The notes under the pieces: model-generated | What the model was told of the DNA's origin: nothing | Databases searched by the model: none | Seen by the model: the letters and a program-made list of their open reading frames with translations, nothing else | Source of the DNA: Fragilariopsis cylindrus CCMP1102 | Taxonomy: Eukaryota; Bacillariophyta; Bacillariophyceae; Bacillariales; Bacillariaceae | Assembly (NCBI GenBank): GCA_900095095.1 | Contig: FMBT01000357.1 | Span: 62,001-126,000, forward strand | DNA: 64,000 bases | Direction: 5' to 3' | Program-made: the position numbers and the translations under genes | Part shown: positions 1 through 10,705 of the stretch, piece after piece | Layout: each line of letters begins with the position of its first letter | Position numbering within the stretch: the stretch's first letter is position 1

Positions 1-721
1 TCAGCTTCGAAAAACTGATGGGAACCAGATTACTTCTTGAGATTTCGAAGTCACGTAAGTTTGGATAATAGAGTTAATGGTCGATTTTCAAACGACCACA
101 TCACGTATTTAGTCGCAGACTTTAGTGGGTAGAAATTGCTAGTCAATCGACATAAAGCTACTGAGATTCTGAATATTTGGACCAAGATTCCAAATGACGT
201 GGGGGCAGGTGCTGCAGCATTTTCCTTGGATACTACTGTATACACCAGGAAGAGTTCAATACATCTCACGCACATTGATAGATAAACCCTTCCAACATGA
301 ATGACATGATGCCATTCTTGTTGCATCCATCCTCTCTACTGGTCCTGGATCAGACTACAGTATCACGCATAAACAAGTATCTATATTTATTTTTACTTGC
401 TTCGTAGGTTTTTCTTTTAGACTCCACCCTTTTTTGTTCAGTCAATGTACGACTAAAGATATATGTGAGGTCCCTTATGTGAAAGCACTACTACGCGCGC
501 ATCCACCGGTCCACCCTTGAAAGCATCGCGCGCCTTCTAACGCAGTTTCAATTTGAATTCCTACAAAAGAATGCAAAAGCAGAATCATTCCCTCTTGCAC
601 GTGCATGTTACGTTCACTCACAACAATAAAGAATGGATACACATATTGCTTTTACTGGTTACATACTCGAGCAATGAGAATACGGTACTAGAGGATCATA
701 AAAACAATTCATTCACAAAGA
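1..721. other. left-edge spacer, possible gene relic
   Basis: No convincing gene. In one plus-strand frame from about 52 to 273 the translation looks protein-like (for example TEILNIWTKIPNDVGAGAAA) but it is interrupted by a stop near 130 and ends at 273. It may be a decayed gene or the tail of something outside the window. The rest holds the presumed promoter and 5' leader of the channel gene that starts at 722. Confidence 0.3.
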
Positions 722-3700
722 ATGCAGGAAATTGAGAAAGATATTACTAGTATCGACGCCGTACAGGTACAGGTTTCTCCTTCCTCTGCAACTGACGATA
801 CATCATCGATTAACGAAATGTTAAAAGACGATGCAGTTTCATCGTCTTTGCCATCATCGGCATCGTCATTATCATGGAAACCTATTACAGCTTCTATCAT
901 TGATTCTGATTCTGATTCTAAAGCTAAAGCTAATGATGTTGTAACTCTTCGCGACATACAAAATGCCGTGCCGCAAGAATCCCAAGAGGAAAGTTTTGTT
1001 ATGGATAAAATCGAACAGAACGACCCTTCCATTTTGGATTTTATTCGTGATGGCGAAGAAGAAGAAGAAGACGACGAAGACGATGATAGTAATTTGATGA
1101 CTAGTAGCAGGAGGTCTACTTTCAGCAAAGGTACGTCGTTACCTGATGTTATAGTCGAATCCATGCAAGAAGAAAAACGAAAAAAGCAACAACGTCAGCA
1201 TCGACGTCAGAAAACACAAGATAGTAGTATTTCAAATTCGAGTGGAATAACGAATCCAAGCCGTCTTAATAACAAAACTGTATCCATCAAATCTAAAAGC
1301 TCAAAACCAAAGACGATAGAGGAAGAGTTATTTGATTTGACCAACAGTTTGAGACCACAGCAGTCTATGGTCAATCTTGTTCCTAGTAATATCGACAATG
1401 AAAATAATGATATTTCCAGTGAGAACGTGGATGGCACTACCAATATAGAAGTTGAAGAAGAACTTAGACCTCTAACACAGGCAGAAAAATTTGCTAACAC
1501 CGCGAATCAAATGCTTGAGAACATCGCCGAAACAGATATCGCCGACTTAGAGGAGCAACAACAAGAAGGAGAAGGAGGCGAAGGAGGAAGTTTAAGTCCC
1601 CGTTCCTCGTCGACTCGCAAAAAAAAGATACAGAACAATGATCATTGGCAAAACATGCAGGAGATTAAACGCATAATTTATTCAAATCGAACAAATATAC
1701 TCAGATATGCTCGAGGATTTATGTTGTACATGATCTTACCTGCGACATTTGTTGCATTCTTGTTATTTTACGCCTTTAATAATCCACATTTTGAAACCAG
1801 AAAGGACGTAGTAAGCAACAGAAACGAGGAAGGAGAAGCCGGGATCGATCTCAAGCTTCTCCTTTCTCGACCTTCGTATTCCTGGATAGTTTTGTTTTTT
1901 GGTGTGAGACAAGTTATTACCTTTTCAGTAGCCTTAGCAATTGAATGGTTAGTAATAACGTATTATCAAGAACCCGGAATAAAGTTTAAGATTGTAAGAC
2001 CAATGGCTCGATTATTTATAATCCAAGCCCATGGGATACCATTGTTACTTATATTTTGGGGAATTCTTAATTTGGTATTTCTACAAGGTAGCAGCAAATT
2101 TGCCCGCCATTGGATCTACTATTTACCATTAGGTATCTTTAACGGCGAAAATCCCTCCGGTTTTTTCACTAACAACCAATATTATAAAAGGGTTCTCTAT
2201 CTTATGGTAGGCACGGGAGCTGCAATGGCGGCGAAGCGATTCCTAATTGGTTTACGATTCGGCCAGAATAGCTATCATCGATATGCCGATCGGTTAACAA
2301 GTGTGTTGAAGCAAATGCTACGAGTATCGAAGCTGGCACGCTTATCAGAGCTGAATAAAAAACTCGGTAAGGATGCAGAACATGCTGGAACAAAAAGGAA
2401 AACAATTATTGAAGATACCCTTGAAATTGACTTTTGGCTACAGCATAATCTATACAATATAAATGACGATGATACTGCCAACAATGCTCGCGGATTAGAC
2501 AATGAAACGAACGAAACGAATGCAGCAGCAGCCCCAGACACGAGCGATGACGTCGAGAACAATGATGGTCGTCAACCAGCGCACGGTGATATGAATGAGC
2601 TCTTAACAGGCCTGAATCTTGGTAGCTTTGCAGATGGAAGTACTAATAAAATCACTGAAATGCTAGGAGAATGGGAAGATATCGAATTAGCTGGTAAACG
2701 TAAGGAAAAACCTTCATTAAGCGCAATCGTTCAGTTCGGTTCTTCGCTTGGAGTATTGAACTCTGACCATCCCTTTGGCCAATACTTTGGTTACTGCCCA
2801 ACAAGATACGATTCTGTAGAATGCTCACAGCGTATATATTCAAATTTGCTGAAGGTCCAAAACCGTGTACCTTCCATTAAAGAAGTAATGACATCTCCGA
2901 AGAGTAGTAGTTCTTCCTCCTCCTCCTCTGATGAAAGTACAACTGATGCTACGTTGACTACACTTAAATTCCATACGATTGCTTTAATTGCAATTGATGA
3001 AACAGGAGAATTGGATACCGATCAAGTGAAACAGCTAATGAAACTTTACCGACCGACACGTGATGGAGATATTTCCCTTATTGATTTTTGTAAATCCGTT
3101 GATTCTGTCTACAAAGAAATTCGTAAGCTACGTGCGAGTGTTGCCAATGAAGTAATAATGAATGCTGCAGCGGAAAAGCTTATTGATTTTTTATTCTATA
3201 CTGCTGTTTTCATCCTTGCATTGGTTGCTGTTGGAGTTGATGTGTCCGCGCTCTTTTTGGGGTTGGGGACACTTATTATATCCCTTTCTTTCTGTATCGG
3301 TGGAGCTTCATCCGATGTAATTAAGGGTCTATTATTTATTTTGTTACAACGGCCATATGATATTGGTGAGTTAGGTATTGCTGGGTGTATCGTTTCTGAA
3401 TAAGTGGTTCTTCTATTTCCTTTTTTAAATTTGATGGTTCGTGGAACTCGTCTCACACCAATTTACTTTCCTGGAAAAACAATTGAAATAGGCGACCGCA
3501 TCGCCATGAGTTATGTAACTGATGATGCAGCTGGCACTGGAAGTCCAGGTTGGACTGTTACGGATTTAACATTGTAAGACAAATAATGACGTTCTCGAAG
3601 CAATTTGATTGTTTGATTGACATGGTCATATATAGATATTATTGGTGAACGAATGTTCTAACACATCCTATTTTCTTCCCGTTTTTGTGCACCATTTGAT

Positions 3701-4295
3701 TTAATGGTTGCTTTTGGTACAATTGTGTAGGTATCACACAACGCTTTGTTATGGCTCATCCTTAGAGACAGCGACCATTAACAACGGTGCAATGGCTAAT
3801 TTACGAATAATTAATAGTGCTCGTTCTCCTCGAGCACAACTTCAATTTTATATGAAATTTGGTGTTAGTGTGAAACCTGAAACAATCGAGGAATTCAAGA
3901 ATCAATTATTTCGTTATATCCGATCCAAGCCACGACAATGGTTATGTCCACTTGCATTCCGGTTAAGTAAAATAGCAGCAGATTTGGGGTATGTAGAATA
4001 CTTTATCCTATTACAACATCGAGAATCGTGGCAGCAGATAGGTGGTCTTTTGAATTCATTGTCGGATGTACAACAATTTAGTTTTGAATTAAGTACTTCG
4101 CTTGGCATGGACTTTCAGTCTCCGGCCTTACCAATCCATTTTGACTCGTCGTCATCACTTCCAGAAGAACAATCGGTTGCAAGATCAATATTTGGGGGGA
4201 ATCAATTTACCTCTGATGGCAATGCTGCAAGTAACATTGCCACGAGTAGGAACGATAACGATCAAGTTGCTACAGAAGGAATTTTTACCCTATAA
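722..4295 (+). CDS. EF-hand-containing MscS-type mechanosensitive ion channel
   Basis: Three exons are inferred: 722-3365, 3492-3573 and 3731-4295, giving about 1096 aa. The first splice joins RPYDIG to GDRI (donor GTGAGT, acceptor AATAG), restoring the RPYDIGDR signature of eukaryotic MscS proteins; the second (donor GTAAGA) joins TDLT to LYHTTLCYG. Residues 1 to about 320 are acidic, Ser-rich and disordered. Membrane segments follow at roughly 330-355, 382-405, 430-455 and 488-505. An EF-hand-like stretch (IDETGELDTDQV) lies near 756-795, just before the pore-lining helix and the FCIGGASSDVIKG segment near 820-875. The order EF-hand then MscS pore resembles fission yeast Msy1/Msy2, so a calcium-modulated osmotic channel of an internal or plasma membrane is likely. 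The canonical EF-loop acidic positions are only partly kept. Alternative acceptors for intron 1 cannot be excluded, because the intron is partly open in frame. Confidence 0.88.
3366..3491 (+). other. intron 1 of the MscS-type gene
   Basis: 126 bases, GTGAGT...AATAG. The last part can also be read as protein (MVRGTRLTPIYFPGKTIEIGDR), so an alternative acceptor or retained sequence is possible. The spliced product RPYDIGDRI fits the family better. Confidence 0.6.
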
Positions 4296-4788
4296 TAATA
4301 TATTGATTTCGTGGTACGAACTAACATTAATGCTCATCATTAAAACACTAAAGAAGTGATTCTTACTAAAATTAATTATAAATATTCTATAACAGGTCCT
4401 TCTTTCTTTATTCACTTCCTGGATTGAATTTGTCTGTTTCAAAGAATATATGACTTAGAACTTCGGTTTCACTTATTTAATGCTTTTAAGAAGTGGTACT
4501 GTAGTTTTCCGGAGCTAGCTTCTATCATCCCATGAACAACATGAAGTGAATAGTATTTCAGGACGACGAGAACTTCGACTAGTATTTGTCAGTAAATAGT
4601 CTCCCACTAGCTGTATCACTTGATCATTGTCCAGTCTTCTCCTTTTTCAGCTGCATCCGCCCGCACAAACGACGACGACGACGACGACAACAACAACAAC
4701 AAATTTGATGTGTTTTGGCAAAAGCTAGCCAACAAGTCAAGTATATACAGTAAAATAATGAAATAATGTTACTTGACTCACATTCACA
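4296..4788. other. spacer between convergent 3' ends
   Basis: Lies between the 3' ends of the MscS-type gene (plus) and the CUE gene (minus). It contains a (GAC)n/(AAC)n trinucleotide tract at about 4669-4701 and the heptamers TACTGTA at 4497 and TACAGTA at 4746. No gene seen. Confidence 0.6.
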
Positions 4789-7110
4789 TTATTCGTGTAC
4801 TCCAAAAGCACCTTGTTTCGTTTGTTTGCGATCACGTTGACGACTTACTCGATTATCCGACTTGGGTTTGGTTCGTGGTTTGGTGGTCGTTTTGCTACTA
4901 GTATTGTTACTGTCACTGCTGTTGGTGTTGTTGGTGTTACTATTGCTGTTATTAGGCTTAGCTTGACTTTTCTTATTGTTCTTGTTCTTGTTATTATTAT
5001 TATTTTTGTTGTTGTTGGCGGTGGTGGTGGTGGTATTGCTGCTACTGTTATTATTGTTGCTACTGTTATTATTGTTATTGTTCTTTTTGACACCACCCGG
5101 TTTTCGTACAATCTTACCGTCCGAACCAATGACCCTTCCACCTTTAATTTTATTCGGTCCCCGGTATTTGGATTCACCGTTGTTATTGCTATTGCTATTG
5201 TTGTTGTTGTTGTTGTTGTTTCCATTCTGCTTGGGACTTTTACTGCGAGATCCACCACCACCACCACCACCACCACCACCTCTTCCTCCTTGTGGTTGCC
5301 GATGATTTGTATTACGACTAGCGTCCCAAAAGGAGGCATCAGATTCATCTTCACGAAGAATTTGATTGTATAACTTCACCTGTTCGTAGGTCATACTACT
5401 ACCATCATTGGTATTGTCATTGTCCATCGTAAAACCATCATCCGTCCCACCCAGTTTGATATCCACTTCATCATACTGATCATCATAATCATCGTCGTAT
5501 TCATTTCTTTGTTGTCGACGCTGTTGTTGTTGTTGTCGTTGTTGTTTGCTTTGTTGTTTACCATCACCATTATGAGTCGTATTATTTTCTGCTGCAGTTG
5601 TTGCCTCATTATTTTCTTCTGGTGGTGACGACGATGACGTCGCTACTACCAATGCTTGGTATTTATCCTGTTGTTGTTTTTCTTCGAATGCCATTCGTTC
5701 CTTCACATCACGTCGGGCTTGTTCGGCACTCGTAGCTTCCTCTTTTACACTTCGATACGCACTTTGAAATTCTCGTTTTCGACGTGGTAGATTCGAATCT
5801 AATACACGCAATGTGGGTGGATAGCTACGACTATCATCTCCAGGATGATTGAGTAAGGTAGCTACCGTACTTTCAACGTCACCATGATGTAAACCAAGTG
5901 CAGCCTCCACAAATCCTTCACCGAAATGAGGTAGTATTTGTTTCACTTGTTGAATCCGACGATCTAATTCGTCATAAGAGGAGGATGGTGGTGGTGCAAC
6001 AACCACCGATCGTTTTTTGCTTGCGTTATTGTTATTATTGTTGCTGCTGGTGGATGAGGAAGAAGGAACTGCCATCGACGATGGTTGTTCCCGTGCCGAT
6101 TCCAGCATACTAAGGATATACTCTCGCTGTTGTGCCCGTTCTATATTATTACTATCGTCATCATTATCGTCATCAGTATCATTCTCATTATCATTGAGTG
6201 ATTGTTCCAAATTCCGTCGAGATGGTTCATGTAAGTCTTGCCATAGTTGTAAATCACGTAAACAATCGGTAGATTCTTCTTCCATAGCACGAATGGCTTC
6301 TAATAGAGATTCTTCCACCGTCTTATTATTAGTAGTATTGTTTGTCAGTAGTAGTCCGTCCAATAACAAGTGAGAAATACAGGACAATACCATGTTTTTG
6401 TTTTCTGTTATTATTATTGTTTGTGACGAAGACGAAGGCGAAGACGAGGAGGAGCTTCGACGTTGAGCGATAATGAATCGATCATACAAAGCGGATAATG
6501 TCGAAATCCATTCCTCATTATAAATGATAGAACAAATACGACGAGAACGAGAACAACCACAAATCAATCCAGCTAAGGAACGAACGGCAAGACCGAGATC
6601 AGTATCAGTATCAGTATCAGTATCAGTATCAGTATCAGTATCAGTATCAGTATCATTATTATCAGTATTGCTTTTGTTATTTGTTGTTGCTGTTGTTGTT
6701 GTTATTGTCGGTGTCGATGACGACGTAGACTTATTAAGAAGTAGTGTCTGGGTAGCACGACGAAGTTCTCCAAAAATTGAGATCAACGTCTCGTTGGGAA
6801 TTATTTCGATCAAATTTTGATAAGCGTTGATCAGATGTATTTGATCATTAGTATTATTAGTACGATTCAATAACAATCCTAATCGATAAAATTGTTGGAG
6901 GGAAGGCATGCATGCTGTTGTTGTGGTGGCGGTGGCGGTGGATGTTGTTGTCGTTGTCGTTGTCGATGACGACGAAGACGAAACCGTGAGATCTTCCAAC
7001 TCGGAAACGAGTTGAGAAACGGCAGTTGCAGAATCCATGACAAGAATGGCTTGTTGAGTAATTCTACAGGGACACTTTTTAACAGGAATAGTTAGTCTTG
7101 ATCGAAACAC
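4789..7110 (-). CDS. ASCC2-like CUE-domain protein, Asn/Ser-rich
   Basis: 773 aa in one exon. A CUE-type ubiquitin-binding domain lies at about residues 378-425 (key residues LDRRIQQVKQILPHFGEGF then GDVESTVATLLN), close to the pattern of ASCC2, the ubiquitin-reading subunit of the ASCC complex that splits stalled ribosomes and acts in alkylation repair. Downstream comes the DRNL/DSNLPRRKRE-type helix also seen after the ASCC2 CUE. The N-terminal half has helical hydrophobic segments (about 65-115 and 170-215) and could match the ASCC2 N-terminal domain, but this is not clear by eye. The last 250 residues are Asn, Gly, Lys and Ser rich and end in basic clusters, suggesting RNA association. 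A Thr-Asp repeat (about residues 153-170) comes from a hexanucleotide microsatellite. The start could instead be the Met about 25 codons in (MDSATA). Confidence 0.72.
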   Translation of the reverse strand: MFRSRLTIPVKKCPCRITQQAILVMDSATAVSQLVSELEDLTVSSSSSSTTTTTTTSTATATTTTACMPSLQQFYRLGLLLNRTNNTNDQIHLINAYQNLIEIIPNETLISIFGELRRATQTLLLNKSTSSSTPTITTTTATTNNKSNTDNNDTDTDTDTDTDTDTDTDTDLGLAVRSLAGLICGCSRSRRICSIIYNEEWISTLSALYDRFIIAQRRSSSSSSPSSSSQTIIITENKNMVLSCISHLLLDGLLLTNNTTNNKTVEESLLEAIRAMEEESTDCLRDLQLWQDLHEPSRRNLEQSLNDNENDTDDDNDDDSNNIERAQQREYILSMLESAREQPSSMAVPSSSSTSSNNNNNNASKKRSVVVAPPPSSSYDELDRRIQQVKQILPHFGEGFVEAALGLHHGDVESTVATLLNHPGDDSRSYPPTLRVLDSNLPRRKREFQSAYRSVKEEATSAEQARRDVKERMAFEEKQQQDKYQALVVATSSSSPPEENNEATTAAENNTTHNGDGKQQSKQQRQQQQQRRQQRNEYDDDYDDQYDEVDIKLGGTDDGFTMDNDNTNDGSSMTYEQVKLYNQILREDESDASFWDASRNTNHRQPQGGRGGGGGGGGGGSRSKSPKQNGNNNNNNNNSNSNNNGESKYRGPNKIKGGRVIGSDGKIVRKPGGVKKNNNNNNSSNNNNSSSNTTTTTANNNKNNNNNKNKNNKKSQAKPNNSNSNTNNTNSSDSNNTSSKTTTKPRTKPKSDNRVSRQRDRKQTKQGAFGVHE
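6598..6655. repeat. (ATCAGT)n microsatellite inside the CUE gene
   Basis: About nine and a half copies of a hexamer, in frame on the minus strand, coding for alternating Asp and Thr. The length is a multiple of three per unit, so copy-number change keeps the frame. Confidence 0.9.
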
Positions 7111-7773
7111 CTTGCTTGCTTGCTACTCGAGGTCGTGTTCAAAAAACTATGATGAAAGAAACAACGATTCTCAATATTTGTTTCAAAAAATCTTTCATTG
7201 TGTGTCTCGAATTGTCGATTTTGCTTGCTTTTCATCACAACACTCCAACACCTCAAGCAAACCTAAAAATTGATTTGATTGACGATGATTCGATGATTGA
7301 TTCGATGATTCATTCAGTCTTCGTGTTTCAAATCGACTCATTCGATCAAAATTTCAAATTTATGTCCATTTTTATGTCCATTCACACTGGCTAAGTTAGT
7401 CGCTCACTCCTTGATTCTTCAGGTTCGGGTGCTTGTATCTTTTCACACTCCTACTGTAGTCTCCTCAGGTGATTACCCAAAACTACCTCTACTACTGTCA
7501 AGCTGACAAGGAGAAAGTTTCATCTGAGTAACAGTCGCATTCCTACTCTTACAAGCTAGAGATTGCGGAGATTATCTCTCATCGGAAATGACTAACGGGG
7601 TTATTTGGTGGTGTTTTCGAAGTATAATCGAGATAACATCGAGCCTACATAAAATATCGTGTAGTGTACTCTGTTATTCGTTCTATTTCTGTCATATCAT
7701 CCAAACTCTACAAATACAGAATACATAGATCAAATAAAGGAAGAAAGGACAACAGTAACAAACACTGAGGTGA
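7111..7773. other. spacer upstream of the CUE gene
   Basis: Presumed promoter of the CUE gene (minus strand). It carries one copy (7323-7361) of a 39-base sequence found again at 10494-10532. TACTGTA occurs at 7452. The open frame at 7098-7394 has no recognisable content. Confidence 0.5.
7323..7361 (+). repeat. 39-base direct repeat, left copy
   Basis: Starts GTGTTTCAAATCGACTCATT and is identical to 10494-10532. The two copies bracket the transposase relic and the LEA-like gene, 3.17 kb apart. Confidence 0.9.
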
Positions 7774-7956
7774 ATGCCGCCGAAGAAGGTTTCAGCAAAG
7801 AAGGTTTCAAAAGGAGAGATTCCGAATGGATCGGAAGATATAAACGAAGAAACCGGACTACTCGAAGTTGAAACAGACCTCAAAAAGCTATTCCCGAAAG
7901 ACGTTATTCAGGATACTACATCTCAAGGCAGATTGAACAGAGGAACTCACCTATAA
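7774..7956 (+). CDS. short basic ORF, possible 5' part of the relic gene
   Basis: 60 aa starting MPPKKVSAKKVSKGE, a basic N terminus, then an acidic stretch ending after LFPKDVIQDTTSQGR. The style (PPKK, KLFPKD) looks protein-like and it lies in the same orientation 27 bases upstream of the transposase-like relic, so it may be its original N-terminal part cut off by a frame break. I cannot name the family. Confidence 0.25.
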   Translation: MPPKKVSAKKVSKGEIPNGSEDINEETGLLEVETDLKKLFPKDVIQDTTSQGRLNRGTHL

Positions 7957-7982
7957 AAACGAGTATACCATTCAATCTTACC

Positions 7983-9090
7983 ATGGGCAATTTTGACAAG
8001 CCACTATTGGAAGTATTGGATGGATGGATGGATGGATGGATGGATGGATGGATGGTTAGATGGTTAGAGGCTAGCAGCGCTATCGCTAATCGCGAAATCC
8101 GCCAAATGTTCAAGGCATGCGATATCAAAACCTTTGATACATTCCGAGTGATGGGAAAGGAAAGTACAAGTATGTAATCCGTCTTGCTCCTTAATTAACA
8201 ATGATGAAGAACTACCTTGAGGAAGTATGCATTATGTTCCTTGTTGCTGGCCATACAAAGAATACAGCAGATCGGTCTTCTCATTGACAAAACGGGTTAA
8301 AGTATGCAACATTAATCAACATATTTCTGCCTGCAAATGTGTGTGGACGGATTTTTATGACTGGAATACTTTTCAGACTAAAATCTTCGAGGCCAAACTG
8401 GATGCAAACAAGAAAGATCAATTGTTTGAATCTTGTTACGAAAATGCGGATACAGTTCAGTGCCAATTGTCGAGCCTTGCTGATAGTGCTACCTATGATA
8501 ACAATTTTTTGAAACCCATGACAGTACAAGCACAACAAAAAATGTATTCGTCAAATCCAACAAGCTCTACAAGAAACGCCTAGGCCTAAGAGACATCAAA
8601 GCGGTGGGATTGAGAGAGAATTATGCTAAATTGATTGACAACAAATTTCACGTAGAGATGTGCCCAGATCCGCTATTATTGGATGTGTGGATTAAAGTAA
8701 AAAATTATTACCCATTAGGGACTAAAATTGAAGAAAATTTAAAGAAAATAAGGGTGTGATTTATGATGCAACTGTTACTGCTATTGATTTAATATCAAAA
8801 CAATATAAATTGAAGTGGGATGATAAGAATGAACATACAGAGAAGGAAGACAACTATACCGGTGACTAGATAGGAATATATTTACACCCAGAAGAATTAT
8901 CAAAATTTGAAGTTGGAGAGATGATTAGGAAAAGTTTGCTGTACACGGATTATGGCATGAGGGATGCATAAAATCTGTTAATATGAAAAACAAATTGTAC
9001 CATGTGAAGTACGACGACAATGATGAAGAAGATATGACTAGTCCGATGATAAAAGTTTTACTAATTTCATTTGATTGTGAAACACTCTGA
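7983..9090 (+). pseudogene. decayed transposase-like gene (GHTKNxxDR family) with Tudor-like tail
   Basis: Fragments of one protein run through shifting frames. 8087-8177 reads NREIRQMFKACDIKTFDTFRV. 8196-8266 reads EEVCIMFLVAGHTKNTADR, a signature I associate with the transposase-like family filed as DUF7869 (RNase H-like fold, eukaryotic mobile genes). The frame then shifts by a one-base loss near 8268 to FSLTKRVK and continues through WTDFYDWNTF. Near 8555 it shifts again to LYKKRLGLRDIK and stops at 8759. After that come two Tudor-like pieces, YDATVTAIDL...YKLKWDD (about 8762-8830) and a second reading LYHVKYDDNDEEDM (about 8990-9045), separated by stops. A (GGAT)n run at 8018-8055 interrupts the N-terminal part. 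With at least three frame breaks this is a dead copy. The family call rests on motif memory. Confidence 0.6.
8018..8055. repeat. (GGAT)n microsatellite
   Basis: About nine tandem GGAT units inside the transposase-like relic, adding Trp-Met-Asp-Gly repeats to the reading frame. Confidence 0.9.
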
Positions 9091-9359
9091 TGATCAAATG
9101 ACAAGCCTAGAGCTGTTGGCGGTATATTTTCATTTGTTAATTAACGTGCGTCAACTGCTACCAACGAAGACTAGTATACACGTTGTAAACAAATCCAACG
9201 ACGAATTGGATTATCATATAATTATTGTACGATTTTGTATGCATCTATATTTTTCTATGATAATGTAAACGAAATTGTTGATTATCAAAAAGTAGTTTAT
9301 ATATTATATTATTATTAATATTTTACATTAGGTGTTTGCACAAAGATTATGATGTAAAA

Positions 9360-9926
9360 TTAACGTGAGAGATACGTTTTTTTTAATGATAAAGCCAAAT
9401 AAAAAACCCAAATGAAAAACCCAAACCACGTAAAGTTGATGATCAAGATAAGTGCAAAAATTTTGTCTGAGATATCAATTTTAATTGACATGTCTTTCAA
9501 TCCTTCTTTGACTTTATCGCCGGCCTTTTCACCAGCTTCCTTCACCCCTTCTTTGATGTTCTTGCCGACTTTGTCACCGGCAACCAGCATCCCTTCTTTG
9601 AGGTTCTTACCGACTTTGCCACCTAGTTCTTTAAACCCTTGACGACAATCACGCGCAAACCTATCCGTAATCCCTTTTTTCTTCAGCGGAGTGATTGGCT
9701 TGTCTTCGTCACTGTTTGATCTAGTTGAACTTGTGGGTGGCGTGTCTTCGTCGCCGCTGCTTAATCTAGCTGAACTTTCATCTTCGCTTTGTGATAATTG
9801 AATAGATGGAGGAACTTCGCTGTTGTCTCTGTTACCTCGTCGATGTGTCGAGAAGGCGTCGTCGACGGATGTATTCAGAATTTGGCGGCGTTGTCGCCTA
9901 TTGCGGAAGATGTTTGGTATTGCCAT
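9360..9926 (-). CDS. small tail-anchored LEA-like amphipathic-repeat protein
   Basis: 188 aa from the Met at 9926 (MAIPNIFRNRRQRRQ); the frame extends 34 codons further upstream, but that part is Asn/His-rich and unlikely to be coding. Residues 30-90 are Ser/Asp/Glu-rich and disordered. Residues about 100-150 form 11-residue amphipathic repeats (KVGKNLKEG, KVGKNIKEG, KAGDKVKEG), as in group 3 LEA and apolipoprotein-like helices that lie on membranes. A single hydrophobic segment (about 160-180, FALILIINFTWFGFFIWVFYLAL) ends the protein, followed by a short basic tail (KKTYLSR), which is tail-anchor topology. This suggests membrane surface binding or stress protection. No enzyme motif. It sits between a dead mobile gene and the LRR gene. 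Confidence 0.6.
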   Translation of the reverse strand: MAIPNIFRNRRQRRQILNTSVDDAFSTHRRGNRDNSEVPPSIQLSQSEDESSARLSSGDEDTPPTSSTRSNSDEDKPITPLKKKGITDRFARDCRQGFKELGGKVGKNLKEGMLVAGDKVGKNIKEGVKEAGEKAGDKVKEGLKDMSIKIDISDKIFALILIINFTWFGFFIWVFYLALSLKKTYLSR

Positions 9927-10705
9927 TTTGTATTGATTTTTGATGTAGTTAGTTTTGTAGCAAGGTATAAATTTTAAGTTGTGATTTGATTTATTGTGAA
10001 AGTTGTGATTTGAATTATTGTGAAACAAATTCGATGATGACAGACAGGGGTTTTTGATTGTTGCAATCTCTCCTTAGCTCTATAGCTCTTCTTCTGTGTT
10101 TGTCGATCGCTCATTTGATTATCCGTTTCTTATTTTGGAATGATGAATGCTCCGTTTCTACTTCGTATTCTGTGTCATGATGAATGATCCGTTTCTATTT
10201 CTGTTTCTGTTTCTTTTTCTGTTCGAGAGCTAGGCCAATACACCCATATTATACTTGCATGCAGTATATTCAATCGCAGATGTAAATATTTATTATTGAT
10301 TGTAATGAATTTACAACTGCCGTCGTCATCGGAGTATACTTCAGTAATGTCTAATCATCTTTCCATCGTCGATTTGTTTTTGTGCGTTTGTGCATCATCA
10401 TCATGCTTTACAAAAACTAATATTACTGTGCGTAATCCCTTGTTCAAAGTACTGAAATAGTACCTTACGTAGAAATAGTACGGTGGATCACATGTGTTTC
10501 AAATCGACTCATTCGATCAAAATTTCAAATTTCAGAAATTTAAAAAGGCCGCTAACAGTTAAAGTCAAATCTCAAATCTCAAAACCCCCTGCTCAAAACA
10601 ACATTCGAACATCAAGAAATAATCGACACAATAATAGAAGTAGTCCTACAATAATAAAGAATACTTACTAATTTGTAAAAACAGGTACGACTTTTTATCA
10701 TAAGA
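9927..10705. other. divergent spacer between the LEA-like and LRR genes
   Basis: Shared upstream region of the LEA-like gene (minus) and the LRR gene (plus). It holds the right copy of the 39-base repeat at 10494-10532 and pyrimidine-rich TTTCTG tracts around 10190-10225. No gene seen. Confidence 0.55.
10494..10532 (+). repeat. 39-base direct repeat, right copy
   Basis: Perfect match to 7323-7361, same orientation. Lies about 170 bases before the LRR gene start. Confidence 0.9.

Noticed and set aside
709-1164. 151-codon minus-strand frame
   Set aside because: Shadow of the acidic/Ser-rich N terminus of the MscS-type protein.
4795-5373. Long plus-strand frame opposite the CUE gene
   Set aside because: It is the antisense shadow of Asn/Ser/Gly-rich low-complexity codons; its Val/Leu-rich translation has no domain.
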